Below, in pieces: positions 33,022 to 42,178 of a stretch of DNA of 64,000 nucleotides; the first letter of the stretch is position 1, and every line of letters begins with the position of its first letter. The DNA is from CAVUCH01 sp963739995. Lineage in GTDB: Bacteria; Acidobacteriota; Vicinamibacteria; Vicinamibacterales; JAENWD01. The stretch is from positions 124,001 through 188,000 of the forward strand of contig CAVUCH010000005.1 in NCBI GenBank assembly GCA_963739995.1. Reading direction: 5' to 3'. A program made the position numbers and the translations under genes. Under the pieces are notes generated by a model. It worked only from the letters and a program-made list of their open reading frames with translations, ran no database searches and was not told where the DNA came from.

Positions 33022-35879
33022 GGGTGCGCCTGCGTGGCCGGCGCCGGTTCCGGGGCGTCTTCGATGGGCACCAGCGGGCCATCCGTGGTGAGCAACGCGA
33101 GGTATTGCTCGAGCCGCCGGCGATCCAGTGCCTGCACGAACTCCACGAGGCCGCGGCGATCGTCTTCGTCCCGGCTGACGGCCGTGTTCACGAAATCGAG
33201 CGTCGCCGACGCGAGCACCGGGCCGAGGAGCGACGCGGGCATCTGCATCTCGGCGAGCAGCTCAGCGAGGCGCAGATTCAGGTCAGGAAAGGCGCTGACG
33301 AACACACCAGAGCCCCAGCGCCCCTCGACCACGTCTCCCGGTTCGCGCCGGGGCAACCGCAGGCACAGGCACCCTGTCCTGGACAGTACGGGCGCGCCCC
33401 ACGCATGAAGGGGGCTGTCGTCCGGCACGTCGCCGAGCCCGCTCAGGAGCAGCTCGCCGGGCGAGAGGAACGCTGCGACGCGCTCGGGGTCATGGGCAAC
33501 CATCCAGGGCAGGAGGGCGGCTCGCAGGGGACTCAAGCGCAATTCTGCGGCCAGCGTAAGCGCATCATCGGGGCTTCGCAGAGCGCCTGCCCTCTCGCGG
33601 CCCTTTCGTATCGCGGCCACGACACGCTCGAGGTCGTCGTCGGTGAGCCAGGCAGGCTCGACGAGCGTGACGGCCTGGATGAACCCCTTCCGATTGACGT
33701 CGGCAAGCATGGGCTTGCGCGGTGGCGGCTTCGACGACAGCCGGACGAGAGCCATCTCGGCGAGGGCTGCATCCAGTCCCAGCAGCGACCCCATCACGCC
33801 GAAGCCGGGGCGAAGACCGGTCGTGACTGCGGGCAACTCCCACGCCGGCCGGCGTGCGGCCAAACGTACGCCGAGAGTGTGACGTTTGGCCACGTCCGCG
33901 GCTGTCACCCACGCGCGTTCAGGCTGGCCCAAGGCGATGGCATACGTCAGCTCCAGCAGCCCGCGCGCGAGAAGGTCGTCCGAGAGCGCGAGCAACGGAC
34001 GCGCGAGCCGTCGAGCGGCGCTGACGTTTCCGGCGCCTGCCGCGAGTGCGAGCGCCCGGGAGAGGGTTCCATAACGGTCCGCCGCATCGCCGGTCCAATC
34101 CCCGGGAGGTTCCCACCCGACAGCCTGACCCACCGCCGCGAGATCCGCGGCACTGCGTCGCACGAGTTCGAGAGGCAGCTCCGCGGCCCCGAGCGCATCC
34201 GCCATCGCGACGAGTCGCGCTGCCGAGGAGACGTAGGGGCGCGCGTCCTCCCCGAGCAGGCGTGAGACGCGCACGGCCTCGCCGTATGCGGGATCGGCGC
34301 GGTAGCGCATTCCCTCCCACATGACGGATCGCGGTTTCGGGGGGGTAGTGCCGGCCACCAGTCGAAGGAGGTCGGGCTCGATCTGGCCGGTCGTGTGGGT
34401 GATGTGCGCGTCGAGCCACCGCACCAGTGCGCCGCCGTAATCTCCGTCGTCTACTGGTTCGATCGCCGAGAGTGAGGAGACGAGCTCCGCGAGGCGCTCC
34501 GGCGAGATGCTGCGCCGGGATGCGGCACGCACGAGGATGGCCAACGTGCCCTGATACTGGGTGATCGCCCGTGCGGCCCGCGCGTCATTGGCGATGGACG
34601 AGAGTTGCGCCGCCCGACGTGCCGCCCGGGCAACAACCGCCGGGTCGTGAACCCGTCCGCGCTCCAGCACCAGCGCAAGCGCGGGATAGTCCAGGACGGC
34701 CCGTATCGCGTCGACGCTGTCGCGGGCGTTCGCAGGCACAAGCGCGAGACCGAGCCTCGACGCAAACAACACGCTGCGGTACCGCCGGGCCGAGAGATTT
34801 GGATCGACGCTGAACACCTGCTCGCACAGCCACCCGAACTCCACCGGCCCGCCATCCAGAATGCCAGCATCGAACGCTCTCTCGCGTGGAGCCGTGGCGG
34901 CAAACACGAGGTTCCAGAACTCTTGTGTCCCCGGCACCATCGGTACGCCATTCGCGTCGAGGCGCAGATCGCTCGCGAGCAGCGCGGGGTCGAGCGCGGG
35001 TCGCCAGAACGTCCGGTGCTCCATGTCCCAGCCCGGCACCACGCGCGCGAACGCCGCCTGCAGGCGCCGCGCGGCTTCCACCCGGTCCCCGATGTGTGGT
35101 GCATCCAGGCGCAGCGCGAATCCAACCTGACGCTCGGTGAGCGGTCCGAGCGCCCCGAAGAAGTACGCCAGCCTGCCGTCGTCGCGCGTCAGGAGCGCAC
35201 GGAGGAATGCCGCCGGCTGGCTGACGGGAGCTCCGGCCAGCGCTTCCCATGAGGCTTCGGCCCGTGGCCCGCCAGGCACGCGCATCGCTCCACCGCTCAC
35301 GCGGAGCGCCGGTGCGGCCACGACGAACGCGGCGACCTGCCGCGTCACCAGTTCTGCCACCAACTCCTCCTGCCCTGCAAGCCACGACCGCGTTTCGTCA
35401 TCCAGCGACAACACGCCGTAGTACAGCAGCGCGGCGTTCCGCGATTGCAGGATGGCGCTCAACAGTCCACGCGGTGCGGGACGGCCGCCGAGGACCACGT
35501 CGTGCCAGACAGATGCAGGAAGACCGAGAGGGAGGGTATCGAGCGGTGAGCCGCGGCCATCATCCGAGTTCTGGCCGCCGCCAGCAGCCGTGGCGCGCTC
35601 CAGATACCCGAGGAGCGACGGCAGCGCGCTGGCGCCTATCGCCATCGGCGCGGCCGACGGGCCGCTGTACGCGCGGCGGATGAACTCTAGGAGGAACTGG
35701 CTGCGATCCGGGGCCGTCGAATCACCGATGGCCTGCAACGCCCCTCGTAGACCACCGGGTAACGGTACCTCTCCAAGCGAACCGGCCGCATCCCGCTGCT
35801 GGGCGCCGATCGGCCAGGCAACGGCAATCGCCCCGAGCAGGGCGACTCGAAGGGCCGCAGTCATTCTGGTGCGCAGCAC
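33018..35879 (-). CDS. Large exported protein of unknown function
   Basis: A 953-residue protein with a signal peptide (TAALRVALLGAIAVAWPIGAQ) and otherwise mainly helical, Ala/Arg/Leu-rich sequence without any motif I recognise; the pattern suggests a helical-repeat scaffold. GAGGG six bases before the GTG at 35879 supports that start over the ATG at 35864. It is the first gene of a tight operon with two VWA proteins, all linked by 4-base overlaps, which argues that the three act together, probably in the periplasm or at the outer membrane. Confidence 0.7.
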   Translation of the reverse strand: MLRTRMTAALRVALLGAIAVAWPIGAQQRDAAGSLGEVPLPGGLRGALQAIGDSTAPDRSQFLLEFIRRAYSGPSAAPMAIGASALPSLLGYLERATAAGGGQNSDDGRGSPLDTLPLGLPASVWHDVVLGGRPAPRGLLSAILQSRNAALLYYGVLSLDDETRSWLAGQEELVAELVTRQVAAFVVAAPALRVSGGAMRVPGGPRAEASWEALAGAPVSQPAAFLRALLTRDDGRLAYFFGALGPLTERQVGFALRLDAPHIGDRVEAARRLQAAFARVVPGWDMEHRTFWRPALDPALLASDLRLDANGVPMVPGTQEFWNLVFAATAPRERAFDAGILDGGPVEFGWLCEQVFSVDPNLSARRYRSVLFASRLGLALVPANARDSVDAIRAVLDYPALALVLERGRVHDPAVVARAARRAAQLSSIANDARAARAITQYQGTLAILVRAASRRSISPERLAELVSSLSAIEPVDDGDYGGALVRWLDAHITHTTGQIEPDLLRLVAGTTPPKPRSVMWEGMRYRADPAYGEAVRVSRLLGEDARPYVSSAARLVAMADALGAAELPLELVRRSAADLAAVGQAVGWEPPGDWTGDAADRYGTLSRALALAAGAGNVSAARRLARPLLALSDDLLARGLLELTYAIALGQPERAWVTAADVAKRHTLGVRLAARRPAWELPAVTTGLRPGFGVMGSLLGLDAALAEMALVRLSSKPPPRKPMLADVNRKGFIQAVTLVEPAWLTDDDLERVVAAIRKGRERAGALRSPDDALTLAAELRLSPLRAALLPWMVAHDPERVAAFLSPGELLLSGLGDVPDDSPLHAWGAPVLSRTGCLCLRLPRREPGDVVEGRWGSGVFVSAFPDLNLRLAELLAEMQMPASLLGPVLASATLDFVNTAVSRDEDDRRGLVEFVQALDRRRLEQYLALLTTDGPLVPIEDAPEPAPATQAHP

Positions 35880-36120
35880 GTGTCACCCTCGGGAGCCGGT
35901 CGATGCCGTCAGGGGTCGGCGCTGTGGGCCGTGTGCCGGCTATTCTGCACCCGGAGGAGAGAAAAGCAAGTGTCGTCGAAACCACCGGGCGGGGCCACAG
36001 CGCGAAGGCGGTCGCCCGTGGACGAGCCGGGTTCTCTAGCGTGCAGGCGGAAATCGCGCGCGGAAAAACTGAAGCACCGTCGCAGGCGCTGAGTTGACTC
36101 TGCCAGGCACCGGGAGTGCG

Positions 36121-36150
36121 GCTGAACCGGGACGGGCGATCCCGCTCAGC
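36121..36150 (-). terminator. Candidate hairpin at end of LytTR gene
   Basis: GCTGA (36121-36125) with TCAGC (36146-36150), and inside it CGGGA (36128-36132) with TCCCG (36140-36144), form a stem with a small bulge that overlaps the stop codon of the response regulator. No T-run. Confidence 0.3.
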
Positions 36151-36910
36151 GGCGGCGAAAGAGGCGCTGCTGAAGCTTCTCGCGGTAATTACGGCTGAGC
36201 CTGAGATGCGCGCCATTCTGGAGGACGAGCAGATACTCGCCGCTCGTCCAGGGCTGCAGCTCCTTGATGCGATCGCCGTTGACGATCCGTGACCGGTGAA
36301 TGCGGAAGAAGCGGTCGGGATCGAGTCGTGCCTCCATGTCGTTCATCGTCTCGCGGAAGACGTGCGTCTGCGTTGCCATGTGCAGGCGCACGTAGTTGCC
36401 GGCCGCCTCGATCCATTCGATCTCGTCAGTGCGCACGAAGAAGACGCGCCCGCCAGACTTCACGACCAGCCGATCCGGCTTCCGCTCCGGCGCCAGATCG
36501 TCAACGAGCGCCATGAGGCCCCTGCCGAGTTCGCCGGCCCGGTGCCCCTCCCGCTGCTGCCGCGCGTGCGCAAGCGACTGCTGCAAACGGTCGCGGCCAA
36601 ACGGCTTCAACAAGTAGTCGAGCGCATGTACCTCGAACGCCTGTAAGGCGTACTCGTCGTACGCGGTAACGAATACGACCATGGGCATCTGCTCGCGCTT
36701 GATCTGGCGGAGCACGCCGAACCCGTCCGCCGCGGGCATCTGCACGTCCAGGAAGACCAGGTCGGGGGAGAGGTTCTGGATGGCGGCCACGGCCTCGCGC
36801 CCATCGGAGCACTGACCGACCACGTCCACATCGGGCTCCTGCGCCAGCAGCGAGACGATGCGTTCGCGCGCCATGGGCTCGTCGTCCACCACGAGTGTTC
36901 TGATGCTCAT
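36146..36910 (-). CDS. LytTR-family response regulator
   Basis: A 254-residue AlgR/LytR-type regulator. The receiver domain has the acidic pair VVDDEP, the phosphorylation site D55 in FLDVQMP and Lys in LLKPFG. Residues about 150-250 form a LytTR DNA-binding domain (IEWIEAAGNYVRLH, FFRIHRSRIVN). The ATG at 36910 is chosen because GAGG lies just before it and the REC domain begins at once. No histidine kinase is adjacent. Its position next to the TonB receptor suggests, without proof, that it could regulate that gene. Confidence 0.93.
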   Translation of the reverse strand: MSIRTLVVDDEPMARERIVSLLAQEPDVDVVGQCSDGREAVAAIQNLSPDLVFLDVQMPAADGFGVLRQIKREQMPMVVFVTAYDEYALQAFEVHALDYLLKPFGRDRLQQSLAHARQQREGHRAGELGRGLMALVDDLAPERKPDRLVVKSGGRVFFVRTDEIEWIEAAGNYVRLHMATQTHVFRETMNDMEARLDPDRFFRIHRSRIVNGDRIKELQPWTSGEYLLVLQNGAHLRLSRNYREKLQQRLFRRR

Positions 36911-36988
36911 CACACCTCGCTGCAGCACGCTGTCCGCGTCGGGTCGGGCCGGAGCGTGACTCCACGCCCCGACCCGGCTGTGTCTACG

Positions 36989-39900
36989 TCAGTTGCTCGC
37001 CCCGGGTTCCGTCGGGCCCGAAACACGCGGCATCTGCAGCGTCTCTCGAATGCCCGTCCGGAGGGTCGCGTCGCTCAGAAGATGAACTTCGCGCTGATCC
37101 GTGCCTGCAGGCCCGGGTTGAACAGGTCCTCCATCAGGTAGCGCGGGTCGCGCGCATTCGCTCCATCGGGAGACGCGTCGAGCAGCGCGTTGTAGTCGTA
37201 ACCCTGCGCCAGGTCGGTTCGCGACAGGTTCATCGCCGACGAGGATCCGGCGCGGCCGGTTCACCGTGTCGAAGACGTGGCGAGCGGTCTTCTGGTTGAA
37301 CACGTTCAGCACGTTCAGCTCGAGCCGCAGCTTCTTGTCGCTGACCACTTTCAGCTCGTGCGACACGAGCAGGTCGGTCTGGGACAGGAACGGCGTGCGG
37401 CCGAGGCTGCCACGGCCGTCCACGAAGATCGGAATGCGATTTACGGTCTGAACCATCCTGCTCACCGGCGTGCCGCTGGCGCCATAGAAGAAGGCGCCGA
37501 CCTGCGTGCCGGTCGGGAGCAGGTACGATCCGTACAGCTTCACCGCATGCGGGCGGTCGGTGGCGAGCCGGCCGAGCACGTTCAGGTTGCCGTGTGAGTC
37601 CCACACCAGCTCGTCGAGGTCCCACGCGCGGTTGGCGCTGCTGCCCGGACGCGCGATGCTTCCGGCTTCCTGCTGTGCCGTCGCGGATGTCCGGTTCGTG
37701 GTCGGGGTCGAGATCTCGTCCGAGTTCGACAGCCCCGCGTAGTTTCCGTACAGCCGGCTCAGCACGTAGCTCGCGCTGCCGAACCAGTTCTTCGACACGC
37801 GGCGGGTCAGCGTCAGCTCCAGCGCGTCGTACTGCCGCTTCGGCTTCGGCGTCGGGAAGACCGCCGTCAGGCCAGACGGGTTCATCGTCGTCGCGATGCC
37901 CTCGCCCGGGTTCACGTACTTGTAGATCTCGTTACCGTTCTCCAGCACGCCGAGATCCTCGATCGTGCGCCGGAGTTCGTTGTGCACGTAACTGGCCGTG
38001 AACACGGTGTTCTGATTGAGCTGGTATTCGCTGCCCACGTTGAACGCGTCCTGGCTCATCGGCTTGAGGTTCGGGTCCACCGTGTCGAAGTTCGGCACGC
38101 GGAGATCCTGGAAGCTGCCCGGCTCGTCCGACCAGATGTTGCGCCCGGGCATGTTCTCGCCGCTCAGGGAGAACACATCGAGCGTGTCGAGCGAGCGATA
38201 GTGCGCGAACCAGATGTCGCCGCCGAACCCGCCACGCGCAAGCTCGTACTTGGTCCAGTCCATGTAGCGGCCCCAGCTGCCGTAGACCTTCAACCGGCCA
38301 TCGCCGAACCAGTCGTAGCTTGCGCCCAGGCGGGGCGACAGTTTGTCTTTCCAGCCGAATTCAAAGGCGGTGGCCTGGATGTCCGGCCTGAACGACGGGA
38401 TCGTCTCGTGTTCGGTGCGGAGCCCGAGGTTCAGCGTCAACCGGTTGTTCAGCGTCCACTGGTCCTGAACGTACAGCGACAGGATGTTCGAGTCGACCTT
38501 GCCGCGTGTGCCGATGTCGTCGACCTGGTAGTAGCCGTACTGCCCACGATCCGTGCGCCCGGTGGCCTGGCTCACGAAAGAGCGATCCCACCAGACGGTG
38601 ACGTATCCGCCCGCGGGATACGAGAGGTCCACATCGTTGGTGGTGTGCTGCACGCCGAAGCCGCCCTTGAGGCTGTGCTGCCCTCCGAAGTTGATTGACT
38701 GGATATAGTCGAAGTTGACGTACCCGCGCTGGGTGTGATCGAACTTGTTGATTTGCACGCGCGGGGTGTTGCGGAACCCCACGCCGCCCTGGAGGTCCGC
38801 CGGGATCGGGTAGGGGAGGCCGATGTTCGAGGTCCCGTACTCCACCGGGTTCGTCAGCGGGATTCCGGTATCCATGTAATTGTCGTCGAAGAACCCGCCG
38901 CGCACGCTCAGGAGCGAACTGCTGGTCAGCGTGATGTCTGCCGTCCCCGCGTAGCTGTATTGAGGCTGCTCGAAGCCACGCGTCTTGTTCGGTTCGTTCG
39001 CGTTCAGGGTGCTGCTCAGCACGTTCGGGCCCGTTCCGTCGTAGGCCGGCGTGAATCCCGTCGATTTGGTCGGCGTCGCCAGGGCCGAGATGGAGGTCCT
39101 GATGCGGCTGCTCGCGTCGTAGCTGATCTTGCCGAACGCGCTCATGAACGTCTGGTTGCGGTCGATGCTGCCCTGCTCGGCGCCGTTGTTGAAGTGGTAT
39201 TCGTTGGTGCGGTTCACGTACCGCGGCGCGAAGGAACCGAAGAAGAACAGCTTGTTCTTCACGATCGGACCGCCGATGGATCCGCCGATCTCGTTCCGGA
39301 AATCGTCCTGCTTCTCGTCCTGGAAATAGTTCACCGTGACGTCGTCACGGGGATCGAGCACCAGCCGCTCCACCGGCGCTGCGCTCAGGGGCGATCCGCT
39401 GAAGTAATAGTGGCCTTCGCCGTGGTAGCTGTTGCCGCCCGATTTGGTCACCGCGCTGATGACGCCGCCGAGCGCGCCGCCGTACTCCGCGCTGATCCCG
39501 CCGGTCTTCACCTGAACTTCCTGCAGATACTCGAACACCGCGTCCTGGCGCGCGGCACCGTTCACGATGCTGTTCGTGACCACGCCATCGATCGTGAACG
39601 AGTTTTCGGATCCGCTCGCACCGTTGACCTGGATGCCGCCTTCGACCTCGCCCGCGTTCACCGACGGCGATGAAATTGCGAGGTTCTGGAAGCTGCGGCC
39701 CTTGGGAATCCGCTCGAACTCCTCAGCCGTCACGTTGTGAGCGATCGTCGTGCTTTTCGCATCGATCAGAGGGGACTCTCCACTCACCGTGATCGCCTCG
39801 TTCACTCCGCCCACGGTCATGACCGGGCTGATGTCGAGGGTCTTCCCGAGCAGCAGGTTCACATCCGGTGTTTCTGCCGCGGAGAACCCTGGCAGCTCGA

Positions 39901-40165
39901 AGCGCACGCTGTAGCGGCCCGGTTCGAGGTCCAGCAGACGATACCCGCCGTCGCTGCCGCTCACGACCGTGTAGACCTTGCCTGTTTCCTTGTTCGTGAT
40001 CGCGACGGTGACGCCCGGCAGCACGGCCCCGGTGTCGTCCTTCACAGTGCCCGTGAGCGCCCCGAAGCGCTCTTGCGCCACGGCCGGCGCAGCCGACGCA
40101 ACGATGGCGATGGCCAACGCGGCGAGCGGCAGCGCCCAGCGGCGCTTCGACGGCGAAATATTCAT
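36989..40165 (-). CDS. TonB-dependent receptor with carboxypeptidase-regulatory domain, frameshifted C-terminus
   Basis: An outer-membrane receptor. Signal peptide (about 1-31), a carboxypeptidase regulatory-like beta domain (FGALTGTVKDDTGAVLPGVTV), a plug (SFTIDGVV) and a barrel of about 800 residues, typical of acidobacterial Oar-like TonB receptors. AAGGAG 5 bases before the ATG at 40165 fixes the start. After VFNQKTARHVFDTVNR (about 37255-37262) the annotated frame loses similarity; shifting by one base gives NLSRTDLAQGYDYNALLD and a normal last strand LQARISAKFIF with a stop at 37075-37077. So the true end is probably 37075, and one extra base is present. Ligand unknown. Confidence 0.88.
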   Translation of the reverse strand: MNISPSKRRWALPLAALAIAIVASAAPAVAQERFGALTGTVKDDTGAVLPGVTVAITNKETGKVYTVVSGSDGGYRLLDLEPGRYSVRFELPGFSAAETPDVNLLLGKTLDISPVMTVGGVNEAITVSGESPLIDAKSTTIAHNVTAEEFERIPKGRSFQNLAISSPSVNAGEVEGGIQVNGASGSENSFTIDGVVTNSIVNGAARQDAVFEYLQEVQVKTGGISAEYGGALGGVISAVTKSGGNSYHGEGHYYFSGSPLSAAPVERLVLDPRDDVTVNYFQDEKQDDFRNEIGGSIGGPIVKNKLFFFGSFAPRYVNRTNEYHFNNGAEQGSIDRNQTFMSAFGKISYDASSRIRTSISALATPTKSTGFTPAYDGTGPNVLSSTLNANEPNKTRGFEQPQYSYAGTADITLTSSSLLSVRGGFFDDNYMDTGIPLTNPVEYGTSNIGLPYPIPADLQGGVGFRNTPRVQINKFDHTQRGYVNFDYIQSINFGGQHSLKGGFGVQHTTNDVDLSYPAGGYVTVWWDRSFVSQATGRTDRGQYGYYQVDDIGTRGKVDSNILSLYVQDQWTLNNRLTLNLGLRTEHETIPSFRPDIQATAFEFGWKDKLSPRLGASYDWFGDGRLKVYGSWGRYMDWTKYELARGGFGGDIWFAHYRSLDTLDVFSLSGENMPGRNIWSDEPGSFQDLRVPNFDTVDPNLKPMSQDAFNVGSEYQLNQNTVFTASYVHNELRRTIEDLGVLENGNEIYKYVNPGEGIATTMNPSGLTAVFPTPKPKRQYDALELTLTRRVSKNWFGSASYVLSRLYGNYAGLSNSDEISTPTTNRTSATAQQEAGSIARPGSSANRAWDLDELVWDSHGNLNVLGRLATDRPHAVKLYGSYLLPTGTQVGAFFYGASGTPVSRMVQTVNRIPIFVDGRGSLGRTPFLSQTDLLVSHELKVVSDKKLRLELNVLNVFNQKTARHVFDTVNRPRRILVGDEPVANRPGAGLRLQRAARRVSRWSECARPALPDGGPVQPGPAGTDQREVHLLSDATLRTGIRETLQMPRVSGPTEPGASN

Positions 40166-40514
40166 GTGAGCTCCTTCAGCCCTGTGCACGAGGGCATTCA
40201 ACGTGAACACACCCGGAGAAGACCGGTTTTCGTGCTCCGTTACCCAGCGAAGGCTGTGCCGCTCACGTTGGCAGGTGCCCGGGGGACGGCGTGACGGTCA
40301 CGACCGTGATGAGTTGCGCTGCTGCGGTGGTGAACCCGGCAGCCGAGGGACGGGACGCCGTACGGCGGGATGTCCGCGCCGACGGAGTGGCTCGCCCCGG
40401 AGCGCGGGATGCATTTTCCGGGATCGAGACACGCGCCGATTCAAGGACCCGAAGGTGTTCGTCACACCGTTCGTCACGCGCGGCAGCCCAGTGGTGCCAC
40501 GCACACCCCTCTCG
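40166..40514. other. 349-base intergenic region with repeats
   Basis: No gene is seen between the TonB receptor start and the glucokinase stop. It holds a perfect 13-base inverted repeat, CGTGACGGTCACG (40290-40302), and a 9-base direct repeat, GTTCGTCAC (40457-40465 and 40469-40477). Either may be a regulator site for the receptor. Confidence 0.4.
40290..40302. promoter_or_regulatory. Inverted repeat, possible operator
   Basis: CGTGACGGTCACG is a perfect palindrome around a central G, about 125 bases upstream of the TonB receptor start. No protein can be assigned to it. Confidence 0.3.
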
Positions 40515-41225
40515 TCAGGGCCGGCGCACAGTCCGTCCCCGCGGCGGTGCGGCGCGCCGGCGGGTGGAGTGCGGCACCTCCCACATACGGACGCCTCCAG
40601 TAAAGGCGTTGGCATTCGTCCCTGGGCGACACCCCTCGGGGAGTTGATCGAGCCGCTTGGCATTGCCGCCGCCGAGCACGACGTAATCGACCTGCAGCGC
40701 GTGTCTCAGCGCCTGCACGACGTGCCCGACGTGCCGAACCCACGCGCGCTTGCCGAAGCGCTCGTACCCACGCTGGCCCACGTAGTCCTCGAAGGTGCGG
40801 CTCTTCGTGTACGGGAGATGCGCAAGCTCCAGCGGCTGCACGACGCCTTCGACGACGAGCGCCGATCCCAGCCCGGTGCCCAACCCCAGGTACAGCATGC
40901 GGCCCCCCTGGTAGCTGCCAAGCGCCTGCATCGCGGCGTCGTTGAGCACACGCACCGGCTTGCCGAACGCGGCGCGGTAATCGTAGCGTGTCCAGCCGCC
41001 GCCCAGATTGTGCGGTTCACGCGCAGGCCGGCCATTCGCCACCGGGCCCGGGTAGCCGATCGATACGGCGTCGTACTTCCAGGCGGCCGCCGCCCGCTTC
41101 ACCTCGCGCACCATGCGGGCCGCGGTGAGCTCGGGGCCGGACGGAATCTTCACGACCGTCTTCTCCTCCGGGTGCCGGAGTTTGACGTTGTTGCCGCCCA
41201 CGTCGATCACGAGGATGCGCATCAT
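40515..41225 (-). CDS. ppgK: Polyphosphate glucokinase (ROK family)
   Basis: A 236-residue ROK kinase that phosphorylates glucose, in this family from polyphosphate (or ATP). The N-terminal DVGGNNVK (8-15) is the phosphate-binding loop; IGYPGPV and GLGTGLGSALV are family blocks, and the ending ANAFTGGVRMWE matches polyphosphate glucokinases, with about 18 extra Arg-rich residues. GAGG precedes the two tandem ATGs (41225/41222). It is divergent from pgl-zwf, 186 bases apart, so the three could feed glucose into the oxidative pentose phosphate path. Confidence 0.88.
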   Translation of the reverse strand: MMRILVIDVGGNNVKLRHPEEKTVVKIPSGPELTAARMVREVKRAAAAWKYDAVSIGYPGPVANGRPAREPHNLGGGWTRYDYRAAFGKPVRVLNDAAMQALGSYQGGRMLYLGLGTGLGSALVVEGVVQPLELAHLPYTKSRTFEDYVGQRGYERFGKRAWVRHVGHVVQALRHALQVDYVVLGGGNAKRLDQLPEGCRPGTNANAFTGGVRMWEVPHSTRRRAAPPRGRTVRRP

Positions 41226-41394
41226 CGCCTCGGGTCAGCCGGTAACTGACATGGCCGGAGTGCTTTCGGCTCCGGCCCTACAAGGTCTTGACCACGTCAC
41301 GTGGCTGACGTGTTGCACGGGGCCGAAAGTGCCTCGGCCGTCCCGCGATCCAACGCGTCCCGCCCTCGTCCCAACCATCGTCCGCGCCCGATGA

Positions 41395-41400
41395 TACAGT
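41395..41400 (+). promoter_or_regulatory. Candidate -10 box (TACAGT) of pgl
   Basis: TACAGT lies 11 bases before the ATG at 41412, with no Shine-Dalgarno. If used, the earlier in-frame ATG at 41391 would not be in the transcript. Confidence 0.45.
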
Positions 41401-41411
41401 TGATTCCGGTC

Positions 41412-42164
41412 ATGGACATCAGGACCTATTCGAGCCTTCCGGGCCTGATGGACGCGGCGGCCGCGGACTTCGTCGCGATCGCGGCGGGGGCGATTGCGGC
41501 GCGCGGGCGCTGCCTGGTCGCGCTTTCGGGCGGCTCGACCCCGCGTGGGATGTACGAGCGGCTTGCCGAGCTCGGTCCAGCGGCGCTCGACTGGTCGCGG
41601 GTAATTGTCCTCTGGAGTGACGAGCGCAGCGTGCCGCCCGACCATCCGGAGTCCAACTATCGAATGGCGCACGAGGCCCTGCTGGGGCCGCTGAAGATCC
41701 CTGCCGGACAGGTCTACCGGATGCGGGGCGAGGACGAGGACATCGAGGCGGCGGCGCGTGATTATGAGCGCACGCTGGGAGCGCTCACCGGGATCCACCC
41801 CGGGCACGGCGTGCCGCAGCTGGATCTGGTGCTGCTGGGCCTGGGCTCTGATGGTCATACGGCATCGCTCTTCGGCGACACCGTCGCGCTCGACGTGCGC
41901 GACCGGTGGGTCGTCCGCAACTACGTCGCGAAGTTCACGACGAGCCGTCTCACGCTCACTTTTCCTGTGATCCTCGCCGCTCGGGAGATTCGCGTACTGG
42001 TCGCCGGCGCCGAGAAGGCCAACACGCTCGCCGCCGTGCTCACGGGTGATTGGGACCCGGATCGCCTTCCCGCGCAGCGTCTCGCCCACGCCACCGGTCA
42101 CGTCGTGTGGCTCGTCGATCAGGCCGCCGCACGCGCACACCTGCAGCCCCGGGTTGATGGCTGA
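41412..42164 (+). CDS. pgl: 6-Phosphogluconolactonase
   Basis: A 250-residue enzyme of the DevB/Pgl family that hydrolyses 6-phosphogluconolactone. LSGGSTPRGMYERL and LGLGSDGHTASLF are the two conserved active-site blocks of the family. The ATG at 41412 fits a TACAGT box; the ATG at 41391 would add seven residues. zwf begins 15 bases downstream, making a two-gene oxidative pentose phosphate unit. Confidence 0.93.
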   Translation: MDIRTYSSLPGLMDAAAADFVAIAAGAIAARGRCLVALSGGSTPRGMYERLAELGPAALDWSRVIVLWSDERSVPPDHPESNYRMAHEALLGPLKIPAGQVYRMRGEDEDIEAAARDYERTLGALTGIHPGHGVPQLDLVLLGLGSDGHTASLFGDTVALDVRDRWVVRNYVAKFTTSRLTLTFPVILAAREIRVLVAGAEKANTLAAVLTGDWDPDRLPAQRLAHATGHVVWLVDQAAARAHLQPRVDG

Positions 42165-42178
42165 TTCCGGTTGAACCC

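Noticed and set aside
36094..36122. TTGACT as a possible -35 box like those at 8518 and 14135
   Set aside because: The bases 17 further on (TGCGGC) do not form a -10 box, and the surrounding sequence does not match the shared element.
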